A stretch of 6,133 nucleotides of DNA from a bacterium (lineage in GTDB: Bacteria > Gemmatimonadota > Gemmatimonadetes > Gemmatimonadales > Gemmatimonadaceae). A model generated the notes under the pieces. It had not been told where the DNA came from. It did not search any database and saw nothing but the letters and a program-made list of their open reading frames with translations. Shown piece after piece: positions 1 through 5,115 of this stretch (positions are counted from its first letter, which is position 1; the number at the start of each line of letters is the position of its first letter). Made by a program: the position numbers and the translations under genes. The stretch covers positions 1 to 6,133 of the forward strand of contig JAJZRK010000193.1 in NCBI GenBank assembly GCA_021802745.1. The letters run 5' to 3'.

Positions 1-933
1 CGGGCCGTACACGAACACGGGATAGCCGTGCCGCGGGAACGCCTTGTCGGCGATGGTGAAGCCCACGAGCTTGCGCGGCACGCCGGCCGCCTTCTGCGCC
101 TCGAGCGCCGCCTTCCCCACGAAGTCACCTTTCTTGAGCTTCACCAGCCAGCCGAGGTTGGCCTCGAGCGGCGTAACCGTGTCATCAATGTCGTTGCCGT
201 AGAGCGCCATCCCCATCTCGAGGCGCAGCGAATCGCGGCAGCCGAGCCCCACCGCCTGCACCTGGCCCGTGGCCATGATCGCGTCCCACACCGCCTTGGC
301 GTCCTTCACGTCGTGGTAGAGCTCGAAGCCATCCTCGCCCGTGTACCCCGTGCGCGAGATGATCATCGGCCCCACGCCGGCCACCTTGCCGTCGGTGAAG
401 TGGTAGTACTTGATGGCGTCGAGGTTCACGTCGGTCAGCGTGGCGAGGATCGCCTGCGCCTTGGGCCCCTGCAGCGCGAGCAGGGCCACCTGGTCGCTGA
501 TATCCTCGAGCTTGCAGTCGAACTTGCCCACGTACTTGCTGATGTGGGCAAAGTCCTTGTCCTTGTTGGACGCGTTCACGACCATCATCACGTGGTCGTT
601 GCTGCGGAAGTAGACGAGGCAGTCGTCCACGAAGGTGCCGTTCTCGTAGAGGATGCCCGAGTAGTGCACCTGGCCGCTGGCGAGCGCGGCGACGTTGTTG
701 CTGGTGACGTAGTTCACGAACGCCATGGCCTGCGGCCCGGTGATCTTGAACTCGCCCATGTGGCTCACGTCGAACAGGCCGCACGCGTTGCGGACGATGT
801 TGTGCTCGTTGGTGATGCCGGTGGGGTATTGGACCGGCATCTCGAAGCCGGCAAAGGGGACCATCTTCGCGCCCAGCGCCACGTGCTCGGCGTAGAAGGG
901 CGTCTTCAGCAGGGTGGCGTTTTCGGCAGACAC
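1..933 (-). CDS. gcvT: Aminomethyltransferase, glycine cleavage system T protein (partial, C-terminus beyond left edge)
   Basis: T protein of the glycine cleavage system. It takes the aminomethyl group carried on lipoyl-H-protein and, with tetrahydrofolate, yields 5,10-methylene-THF and ammonia in the cytoplasm. The 311 visible codons are open to the left edge; family members are about 360-375 residues, so some 50-60 C-terminal residues are missing. Seen in order: FAGFEMPVQY near 27-36, LFDVSHMGE at 53-61, the VDD pair at 102-104 (region of the catalytic Asp), LALQGPKA at 152-159, SRTGYTGEDGFE at 193-204, GLGCRDSLRLEMG at 229-241 and PLEANLGW at 255-262. All match the folate-binding fold of GcvT. 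The start is the GTG at 931-933, giving MSAENATLLKTPFY, typical of GcvT N-termini; no in-frame ATG fits better and there is no strong Shine-Dalgarno. The other gcv genes are not in the window. Family assignment is very secure. Confidence 0.96.
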   Translation of the reverse strand, partial: MSAENATLLKTPFYAEHVALGAKMVPFAGFEMPVQYPTGITNEHNIVRNACGLFDVSHMGEFKITGPQAMAFVNYVTSNNVAALASGQVHYSGILYENGTFVDDCLVYFRSNDHVMMVVNASNKDKDFAHISKYVGKFDCKLEDISDQVALLALQGPKAQAILATLTDVNLDAIKYYHFTDGKVAGVGPMIISRTGYTGEDGFELYHDVKDAKAVWDAIMATGQVQAVGLGCRDSLRLEMGMALYGNDIDDTVTPLEANLGWLVKLKKGDFVGKAALEAQKAAGVPRKLVGFTIADKAFPRHGYPVFVYGP

Positions 934-949
934 GGCTAGTCGCTCGCAG

Positions 950-964
950 CGGGCGCGAAGCCCG
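950..964 (-). promoter_or_regulatory. Small hairpin in the gcvT leader (weak)
   Basis: A perfect 5-bp inverted repeat, CGGGC and GCCCG around a 5-nt loop, lies 17 nt upstream of the GTG start of gcvT and would fold in its leader RNA. An AT-richer pocket at about 1007-1019 could hold the gcvT -10 region, but I see no convincing -35 partner. The leader does not show the conserved blocks of a glycine riboswitch. In GC-rich DNA a 5-bp stem can arise by chance, so a regulatory role is only a possibility. Confidence 0.2.
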
Positions 965-1062
965 GGGTGTGGGTCGGAAGAGGCGAGTGAGCGGGGGCCC
1001 TCGCTACGATGAAATATGCCGAAGTGGCAGGGGAGGGGCTAGGAGTTTCGAGGCTACTTCTA

Positions 1063-1088
1063 CCACGAAGGTGCGAAGGACACGAAGG
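1063..1088. repeat. Short degenerate 8-9 bp direct repeat of the CGAAGG type
   Basis: Three copies of CGAAGG occur at 1066-1071, 1074-1079 and 1083-1088 in the form CCACGAAGG, TGCGAAGG, ACACGAAGG. A decayed fourth unit ending in CGACGG follows. On the other strand it reads as CCTTCGTG-type units. The tract sits in the 192-nt gap between the oxidoreductase gene and gcvT (934-1125), which holds no convincing gene. From memory, similar CACGAAGG intergenic tracts are scattered through many environmental bacterial genomes with no assigned function; I cannot verify that here. Confidence 0.5.
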
Positions 1089-1125
1089 GGCGCGACGGCG
1101 AATCTTGGGGAGTGGTGGCAGTTGG

Positions 1126-1986
1126 TTAGCGCACCGCGTCAATGGCGATGACGCCGAAGTCCTCGCCGCCATGCCCGCCCGCAATCAGCGCGTCCATACG
1201 CGCGGCCACGCCGGGCAACGCGGCCAGCGGCCGCGCCCCCGCCGTCTCGATCATCAGCTTCACGTCCTTGCGCGCCATCGTCAGCTCGAAGCTCGGCGTG
1301 AAGTCGCCCTTGGCCATGCTCACGCCGCGCGTCTGCACGATGTTGGCGGGGTCGAAGAAGTCGAACAGCGACATGGCCTGCTCCGCGCTCACGTTGGCGC
1401 TGCGCGCGATGGTCATGAAGTCGGCCATCACCGCGCCGGTGCCAATGAGATAGGCGTTGCCGATGAGCTTGATGACCGCGGCGAGGTCGGGGCGCTCACC
1501 ATAGTACACGACGCGCGCCGCCTGCCGCTCGAGCGCCGGCTTCACGGCGTCAAACAGCGCCTGCGGCCCGGCCACGAGAATGTTCCCGCGCGCCTGGCGC
1601 GCCGCCGCCGGCCCAACAAACACGGGACAGTGCAGGTACTTCACCCCCTCGGCGTTCAGCCGAATGGCCCGTGCCGCCGTCAGCGCGGGCTGCGTGGTGG
1701 TGTGGTCCACGACGATCGCGTCCTTGCCCAGCGCGTCGCGGCACTCGGCGATCACGCTCTCCACGGCCGCGTCGTCCTTGAGCACGAGGTGCACGCGCGA
1801 CGCGCCCCGCACGGCTTCCGCGGGGGTCGCGGCCACCGTCGCGCCGAAGGCGGCGAGCGCCTGCGCCTTCTCGGGCGTGCGGTTCCAGACGGTCACACGG
1901 TCGCCGCGGCCGAGCGCGGCTTCGACAAAGCCGGCGCCGAGGCGGCCGGTGCCGAGGAAAGCGATATGTGCGGGCATTGGGGTCAT
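1126..1986 (-). CDS. NAD(P)-dependent oxidoreductase, 3-hydroxyisobutyrate dehydrogenase family
   Basis: A 286-residue member of the beta-hydroxyacid dehydrogenase family (3-hydroxyisobutyrate dehydrogenase, tartronate semialdehyde reductase, GLYR1-like), the usual length for the group. An N-terminal Rossmann fold is shown by AFLGTGRLGAGFVEAAL at 9-25 and VTVWNRTPEKA at 31-41. The substrate-loop segment VDHTTTQP at 93-100 corresponds to the usual DxST motif. The catalytic lysine is probably K173 in VIKLIGNAYLIGTGAV, with N177 in the conserved Asn position, and FELTMARKDVKL at 233-244 matches the C-terminal helical domain. The usual GLGxMG reads GTGRLG and the usual PVSGG loop reads PVFVGPAA, so the substrate is not predictable. 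The ATG at 1986 is used here; a second ATG at 1977 (MPAHIAFLGTG) is equally plausible, and neither has a strong ribosome site. It starts 22 nt after the coiled-coil gene's stop and may be cotranscribed with it. Confidence 0.9.
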   Translation of the reverse strand: MTPMPAHIAFLGTGRLGAGFVEAALGRGDRVTVWNRTPEKAQALAAFGATVAATPAEAVRGASRVHLVLKDDAAVESVIAECRDALGKDAIVVDHTTTQPALTAARAIRLNAEGVKYLHCPVFVGPAAARQARGNILVAGPQALFDAVKPALERQAARVVYYGERPDLAAVIKLIGNAYLIGTGAVMADFMTIARSANVSAEQAMSLFDFFDPANIVQTRGVSMAKGDFTPSFELTMARKDVKLMIETAGARPLAALPGVAARMDALIAGGHGGEDFGVIAIDAVR

Positions 1987-2008
1987 GGAGTGGGAGACCC
2001 CCGATAAT

Positions 2009-2455
2009 CTAGCCGCGGAACCAGAGCCCCATGATAGGGATGAGCAAGGACGCCCAGGCGGCGAACAGCCAGCACGATTGTTCCGCGAAGCGGCGCTCCA
2101 TCTTTGCCTCGAGCGCCGCCATGCGCTGCTCCCACTTCACTTCGAGCGCTGCCATGCGCTCCTCCATCCTCGCCTCAAAGGCGGAGATCCGCCGTTCGAC
2201 GCGAAGTTCGAACTCCGCCATCCGCTGCTCGATCCTGAGCTCAAACTCCGCCATTCGCTGCTCGACCTTGAGCTCGAACTGCGCAAAGCGCTGCTCGAGC
2301 TTCGCGTCGAAGCGCGCGAAGTTCAGCTCGTTGAGTTCACGAAGGTCGCTGCGGTAGGTTGCGTTCACGGCGTTGAACCACCCCACGAGTTCGTCGGCGA
2401 TCTGTTCGCCGAGGCGGTCATAGAAGAGCCTCGACCGCTTGGCGGTGACCGGCAT
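2009..2455 (-). CDS. Small hendecad-repeat coiled-coil protein with C-terminal membrane anchor (unknown function)
   Basis: 148 residues; I do not recognise a named family. Residues 1-48 form a head region (RLFYDRLGEQIADELVGWFN, then ATYRSDLRELNELNFAR). Residues 49-125 are seven contiguous 11-residue units of pattern [FL]-E/D-x-[KR]-hydrophobic-E-x-R-[FMI]-A/S-x. Glu at unit position 6 and Arg at position 8 are invariant in all seven. Hydrophobic spacing of 4-4-3 fits a hendecad coiled coil with little supercoil. Residues 129-146 (WLFAAWASLLIPIMGLWF) are a single hydrophobic helix ending two residues before the stop, so the protein looks tail-anchored with the coil in the cytoplasm. The start is well supported: GGGAG lies 6 nt upstream of the ATG. 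The next gene on this strand follows after 22 nt and the MATE gene is divergent. The general layout resembles CCDC90/DUF1640-type coiled-coil membrane proteins, but I cannot claim homology. Confidence 0.8.
   Translation of the reverse strand: MPVTAKRSRLFYDRLGEQIADELVGWFNAVNATYRSDLRELNELNFARFDAKLEQRFAQFELKVEQRMAEFELRIEQRMAEFELRVERRISAFEARMEERMAALEVKWEQRMAALEAKMERRFAEQSCWLFAAWASLLIPIMGLWFRG
2081..2311 (-). repeat. Seven tandem 33-bp units encoding the 11-residue coiled-coil repeat
   Basis: Within the coiled-coil gene, seven in-frame 33-bp units lie end to end: 2279-2311, 2246-2278, 2213-2245, 2180-2212, 2147-2179, 2114-2146 and 2081-2113. The second and third units differ at only 4 of 33 bases, whereas outer units are more diverged. 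This suggests growth by duplication of internal units, and the copy number may vary between strains. A degenerate further unit (LRELNELNFAR) may precede them. Confidence 0.85.
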
Positions 2456-2577
2456 GGCTCGCTCCCACGGAGGTTTGCCGGTACGCTACACGATACGCTC
2501 GGCGCCCCCGGCACCGAAAGAGCCCGCCGAGTGGCGTTCGCTTGCCTTGGGGGGCTCCATCGGGTTGCTTCTACGGC

Positions 2578-3999
2578 ATGACGGCGCCCCCCGTTGGCTC
2601 GAAATCGAAGCCCTTCGACCGCTCCATCGTCGAAGGGCCTATTCTCGCCGCGGTCTGGCTGATCGCCTGGCCGAGCGTGCTGCAGAACTTCATTGGCGGC
2701 ATGCAGGGGGTCATTGACCACGCGCTGGTCGGCCACCTGGTGGGCTACGCGGGCAACGCCGCCGTCGGCGTGTCGTTCCAGATCTTCCTCGTCGTCATCA
2801 CGTTCATCATGTCCATCTTCACGGGGATGGGCGTGCTGGTGGCGCGTCACGCGGGGGCCGGCGATGCGGAGGCGGTGAACCACGTCTCGTACCAGGCCTT
2901 CCTCGCGTCGGGGGCGATGGCGCTGTGCATCATCGCGCCCCTCGGTTGGTTCCTGTCGCCCACCCTGCTCGGGCTCGTGCACCCCACACCCGAGGTACGG
3001 GCGCAGGCGCTGCCGTACCTGCGCACGCTGTTCGTCGGCGGCATCGGCATGATGCTGTTCTTCATGCTCAGCGGAGCGCTGCGCGCGGCGGGCGACGCCA
3101 AGACCGGACTGCGCCTCGGCGTGCTCATGACCGTGCTGAACCTCGTGCTGAACGTGACGCTCATCCGCGGCCTTGGCCCCATTCCCGCCTTCGGCACCAT
3201 GGGCGCCGCGCTCGGCATGTGCATCGCCATGGGGCTCGCGAGCGCGGTCGGCTTCTGGCTGATGGGGCGCGGCGGGCTGGTGATCCACTGGCACGTAGAC
3301 ATGGACAAGCGCTGGGACTGGCCGGTGATCAAGCAGCTCTTCCGCTTCGGCCTGCCGGCCGGTGTGCAGGGCGTGGTGATGAACCTCGGCGGCGTGATGC
3401 TCCTGCGGTTCATGGGGTCATTGCCCGACAGCGGCCACGTGCAGGCCGTGTACGCCGTGGGGTATTCGGAACTGTTCTCGTTCATCACGTGGACGTCAGT
3501 GGGGCTGATGGGCGCCGCGGCGACGGTGGCGGGGCAGAACCTCGGCGCCAAGAAGCCCGAGCGCGTGGTGGCGGCCGTGCACACGGCCAACCGGCTTGGG
3601 CTCGTCATCGCCGTGTTCGTGGGCCTGCTGTTCATCGTGATGCCCGGCACCCTGTTCGGGCTGTTCGGCATGCGCGACGCCGCCAGCCTCGCGCGCGGCA
3701 CCGAAATGCTGCGCTGGCTCGCCGTGTCGGGCTTCTTCATCACGACGGCACTGACGTACACCGGCGGCCTGACGGGAACGGGCGACACGAAGGGGCCGCT
3801 CTACATCTCCATTATCTCACAGGTCCTGCTTCCCATCGGCCTGCTCGAGATCCTGAGCGCCACGACGACGCTGCAGGCGCACCACATCTGGATGGCGATC
3901 GTCATTGGGCACTTCACGCGGGCGACGCTGAGCATCTGGCGGTTCCGGCTCGGGAAGTGGCGCGATATCCGGATTGATACGGTCGCCAAGCCGGGGTGA
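2578..3999 (+). CDS. MATE-family efflux transporter (NorM/DinF type)
   Basis: A 473-residue inner-membrane antiporter of the multidrug and toxic compound extrusion family, which exports organic cations and other compounds against a Na+ or H+ gradient. Twelve hydrophobic segments are visible, roughly 21-42, 61-85, 107-128, 149-170, 179-199, 209-232, 255-282, 293-316, 338-357, 378-398, 409-429 and 435-455, forming the two six-helix lobes. Family signatures occur in both lobes: SGALRAAGDAKT at 165-176 with GTMGAALG at 206-213, then AAATVAGQNLGAKKPERV at 313-330 and GGLTGTGDTKGPLYIS at 396-411. Length is normal and the gene looks intact. The start is the ATG at 2578; an in-frame TTG at 2542 would add 12 residues of no family character (MPWGAPSGCFYG). 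The ribosome site is weak. It is transcribed away from the coiled-coil gene across a 122-nt gap. Substrate cannot be inferred. Confidence 0.93.
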   Translation: MTAPPVGSKSKPFDRSIVEGPILAAVWLIAWPSVLQNFIGGMQGVIDHALVGHLVGYAGNAAVGVSFQIFLVVITFIMSIFTGMGVLVARHAGAGDAEAVNHVSYQAFLASGAMALCIIAPLGWFLSPTLLGLVHPTPEVRAQALPYLRTLFVGGIGMMLFFMLSGALRAAGDAKTGLRLGVLMTVLNLVLNVTLIRGLGPIPAFGTMGAALGMCIAMGLASAVGFWLMGRGGLVIHWHVDMDKRWDWPVIKQLFRFGLPAGVQGVVMNLGGVMLLRFMGSLPDSGHVQAVYAVGYSELFSFITWTSVGLMGAAATVAGQNLGAKKPERVVAAVHTANRLGLVIAVFVGLLFIVMPGTLFGLFGMRDAASLARGTEMLRWLAVSGFFITTALTYTGGLTGTGDTKGPLYISIISQVLLPIGLLEILSATTTLQAHHIWMAIVIGHFTRATLSIWRFRLGKWRDIRIDTVAKPG

Positions 4000-4059
4000 G
4001 GCTCGGTCGCACGGGCTGGCTGGCGAATGCAAGCTCGCCCGGCGGTCGACGCGGCGTTC

Positions 4060-4088
4060 TTGACTAGTCTGGTCAGACTAGATATGGT
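4060..4088 (+). promoter_or_regulatory. Promoter with embedded palindromic operator of the first toxin-antitoxin module
   Basis: TTGACT at 4060-4065 (-35) and TATGGT at 4083-4088 (-10) are separated by exactly 17 bp. Between them lies a perfect inverted repeat with 8-bp arms, CTAGTCTG at 4064-4071 and CAGACTAG at 4074-4081, separated by GT. The dyad overlaps the end of the -35 box and fills the spacer, so a bound repressor would block RNA polymerase. The expected repressor is the Phd/YefM-like antitoxin encoded immediately downstream, alone or in complex with its toxin, as is known for this family. The -10 box ends 6 nt before the antitoxin ATG, so transcription should begin at or within a base or two of the start codon. 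Confidence 0.75.
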
Positions 4089-4094
4089 GCGGGC

Positions 4095-4370
4095 ATGAAG
4101 AAAGACCAGTACTCGCTCTACGAAGCCAAGGCCAAGCTGTCGGCGATCGTGCGCCGCGTGCGGGAAGGGCACACGGTGGTGGTGACCGTGCATGGTGAGC
4201 CGGCGGTGGAGATTCGGCCGGCGGCGAAGAAGGCGACGGGGATCGAGGCGCGGATGGCGGAACTTGAGGCACGAGGAGTACTCATACCGGCCAGAAGCAA
4301 GCGCCGGAGGTTCAAGGCGGTCATCCACCGCCCCGGTGCCCTGAAGCGCTTCCTCGAGGAACGCGATTGA
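4095..4370 (+). CDS. Antitoxin, Phd/YefM-like (type II toxin-antitoxin)
   Basis: 91 residues, the usual size for a type II antitoxin. The N-terminal half (YSLYEAKAKLSAIVRRVREG at 6-25, then HTVVVTVHGEPAVEIRPA at 26-43) matches the Phd/YefM DNA-binding dimer domain: a short strand, a helix with the AKAxLS pattern, then a beta hairpin with GEPxxxIxP. The charged C-terminal part (EARMAELEARG, then RPGALKRFLEERD at 79-91) is the type of segment that wraps around and inhibits a PIN toxin. It should repress its own promoter through the palindrome at 4064-4081. The stop codon overlaps the toxin start by 4 nt. There is no clear Shine-Dalgarno before the ATG, which fits the predicted leaderless transcript. 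It is an antitoxin rather than a stand-alone regulator because the adjacent gene is a PIN toxin. Confidence 0.9.
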   Translation: MKKDQYSLYEAKAKLSAIVRRVREGHTVVVTVHGEPAVEIRPAAKKATGIEARMAELEARGVLIPARSKRRRFKAVIHRPGALKRFLEERD

Positions 4371-4756
4371 AGACGGCGTACGTCGACACGTCCTGTCTCG
4401 GCGCGATCGCATTCGACGAGCGCAACTCGGCAGCAGTTCAGCGACGTCTCGCGAGCTTCGACGAACTTGTGGCCGCACCGCTCCTGGAAGCGGAACTGCG
4501 CGCGGCGCTTCGTCGGGAGGGGAGCCAAGGCTCGTTGCCGCTCGACGAACTGCTCGAACCGATTGTCTGGATCGCGGCGGAACGCGCCCTGAGTGCAGAG
4601 ATCGCGACGGTGCTGGCCGCCGGTTACGTGCGCGGCGCCGACTGCTGGCACCTGGCGACCGCCCTGTATTTCTCGCCCGAGCCTTCGGACATCAGCTTCC
4701 TGACGCTCGATGTGCAGCAGGGTGCGGTGGCCCGCGCGCTGGGGTTCGGCCGGTAG
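4367..4756 (+). CDS. vapC: PIN-domain ribonuclease toxin, VapC type (module 1)
   Basis: 129 residues. PIN-domain toxins are Mg2+-dependent ribonucleases that cleave tRNA or rRNA when released from their antitoxin. All four acidic active-site positions are visible: D7 in YVDTSCLGAIAFDE, E43 in LLEAELRAAL, D92 in RGADCWHLATALY and D115 in FLTLD. The toxin therefore looks catalytically intact. The start is TTG at 4367-4369, sharing TTGA with the antitoxin stop; the first ATG in this frame lies well past D7 and would remove the active site. The 4-nt overlap implies translational coupling, and the rare TTG start should lower toxin output relative to antitoxin. The RNA target cannot be predicted from sequence. 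Confidence 0.92.
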   Translation: MKTAYVDTSCLGAIAFDERNSAAVQRRLASFDELVAAPLLEAELRAALRREGSQGSLPLDELLEPIVWIAAERALSAEIATVLAAGYVRGADCWHLATALYFSPEPSDISFLTLDVQQGAVARALGFGR

Positions 4757-4776
4757 CACCCGGAGGCGAGTGTTTT
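4757..4776 (+). terminator. Possible weak intrinsic terminator after module 1
   Basis: Directly after the toxin stop, CAC and GTG arms flank an inner CG/CG pair with one mismatch and a GAGG loop (4757-4772), followed by TTTT at 4773-4776. The stem is short and imperfect, so this is a marginal candidate. Its position between two TA modules with separate promoters is suitable. Confidence 0.2.
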
Positions 4777-4779
4777 GGG

Positions 4780-4818
4780 GTACATGTAATTGCCTTCATG
4801 TATTACATGTACTATATT
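4780..4818 (+). promoter_or_regulatory. Promoter and inverted-repeat operator of the second toxin-antitoxin module
   Basis: A perfect 11-bp inverted repeat, GTACATGTAAT at 4780-4790 and ATTACATGTAC at 4802-4812, has an 11-nt spacer. Each arm contains the self-palindrome TACATGTA (4781-4788 and 4804-4811), with centres 23 bp apart. A further dyad, ATGTA-T-TACAT, spans 4798-4808. TTGCCT at 4790-4795 (-35) and TATATT at 4813-4818 (-10) have 17-bp spacing, so the two arms lie over both promoter elements. This fits cooperative binding of two antitoxin dimers. The -10 box ends 6 nt before the ATG at 4825, again predicting a transcript that starts at the start codon. The stretch is distinctly AT-richer than its surroundings. 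Confidence 0.75.
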
Positions 4819-4824
4819 GATCTC

Positions 4825-5115
4825 ATGGCCAAGCGCTCCCTTCCCACGCCGTCACGCGTCCGCGAGCCCGTCCAGGTCTATCTCGGGGCGGACGACAGCG
4901 CGCTGCTCGCCCGGCTCTCCACCACCGCCGGCCTGTCAAAGGCCGAGGTGATGCGCCGGGGGATGCGCGCCTTCGCGCGTGAACAGGATATGGAGAGTCC
5001 AATGCTCCGTTTCGTCGCCGACGGGCTCGACGCGGCCTGGCCGGCGAACGTGGCCGCCGACCATGACGCAGTGCTGGCCGAGTCGTACACCGGCCGTCGT
5101 GGCAGGCGTCGGTGA
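4825..5115 (+). CDS. Antitoxin, probable ribbon-helix-helix type (type II toxin-antitoxin)
   Basis: 96 residues from the ATG at 4825 (MAKRSLPTPSRVREP). The segment at about 15-44, VQVYLGADDSALLARLS then TTAGLSKAEVMRRG, fits a ribbon-helix-helix (CopG/Arc-like) domain: one short strand, a helix rich in Leu and Arg, a Gly turn, and a second helix starting with Ser-Lys-Ala-Glu. The remainder (DGLDAAWPANVAADHDAVLAESYTG then GRRGRRR) would be the toxin-binding tail. It should bind the inverted repeat at 4780-4812. An in-frame ATG at 4798 would add MYYMYYIDL, but those codons are simply the operator and -10 box read as protein, so 4825 is preferred. The family call rests on pattern only; the role is supported by the overlapping PIN toxin gene. 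Confidence 0.85.
   Translation: MAKRSLPTPSRVREPVQVYLGADDSALLARLSTTAGLSKAEVMRRGMRAFAREQDMESPMLRFVADGLDAAWPANVAADHDAVLAESYTGRRGRRR

Noticed and set aside
185..784. Long minus-strand open frame inside gcvT
   Set aside because: It is out of frame with the clear GcvT reading and is Arg/Pro/Gly-rich low-complexity translation typical of high-GC shadows.
28..939. 303-residue plus-strand open frame opposite gcvT
   Set aside because: Antisense shadow; His/Arg/Val-rich with no recognisable domain, while the minus strand encodes full GcvT motifs.
934..1125. Glycine riboswitch upstream of gcvT
   Set aside because: Glycine riboswitches often precede gcv genes, but I could not find the conserved tandem aptamer core; only a 5-bp hairpin and the CGAAGG repeat are visible.
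936..1184. 82-residue minus-strand open frame upstream of gcvT
   Set aside because: It overlaps the end of the oxidoreductase gene out of frame, is Ser/Pro-rich without domain features and has no ribosome site.
1009..2007. 332-residue plus-strand open frame opposite the oxidoreductase gene
   Set aside because: Composition is that of a GC-driven antisense shadow; the minus strand shows a full Rossmann enzyme.
1580..2581. 333-residue plus-strand open frame spanning the coiled-coil gene
   Set aside because: The apparent Leu/His repeats are the antisense image of the 33-bp coiled-coil repeat; no domain is recognisable.
2925..3977. 350-residue plus-strand open frame within the MATE gene
   Set aside because: Shifted frame of the MATE coding sequence; Arg/His-rich with no membrane segments.
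4012..4045. Terminator for the MATE gene from CGGGC and GCCCG arms
   Set aside because: The stem is only 5 bp around a loop of more than 20 nt and no T-run follows.
4084..4098. Four-codon mini-ORF (ATG GTG CGG GCA TGA) overlapping the first antitoxin's start
   Set aside because: It lies upstream of the predicted transcription start and would not be in the mRNA.
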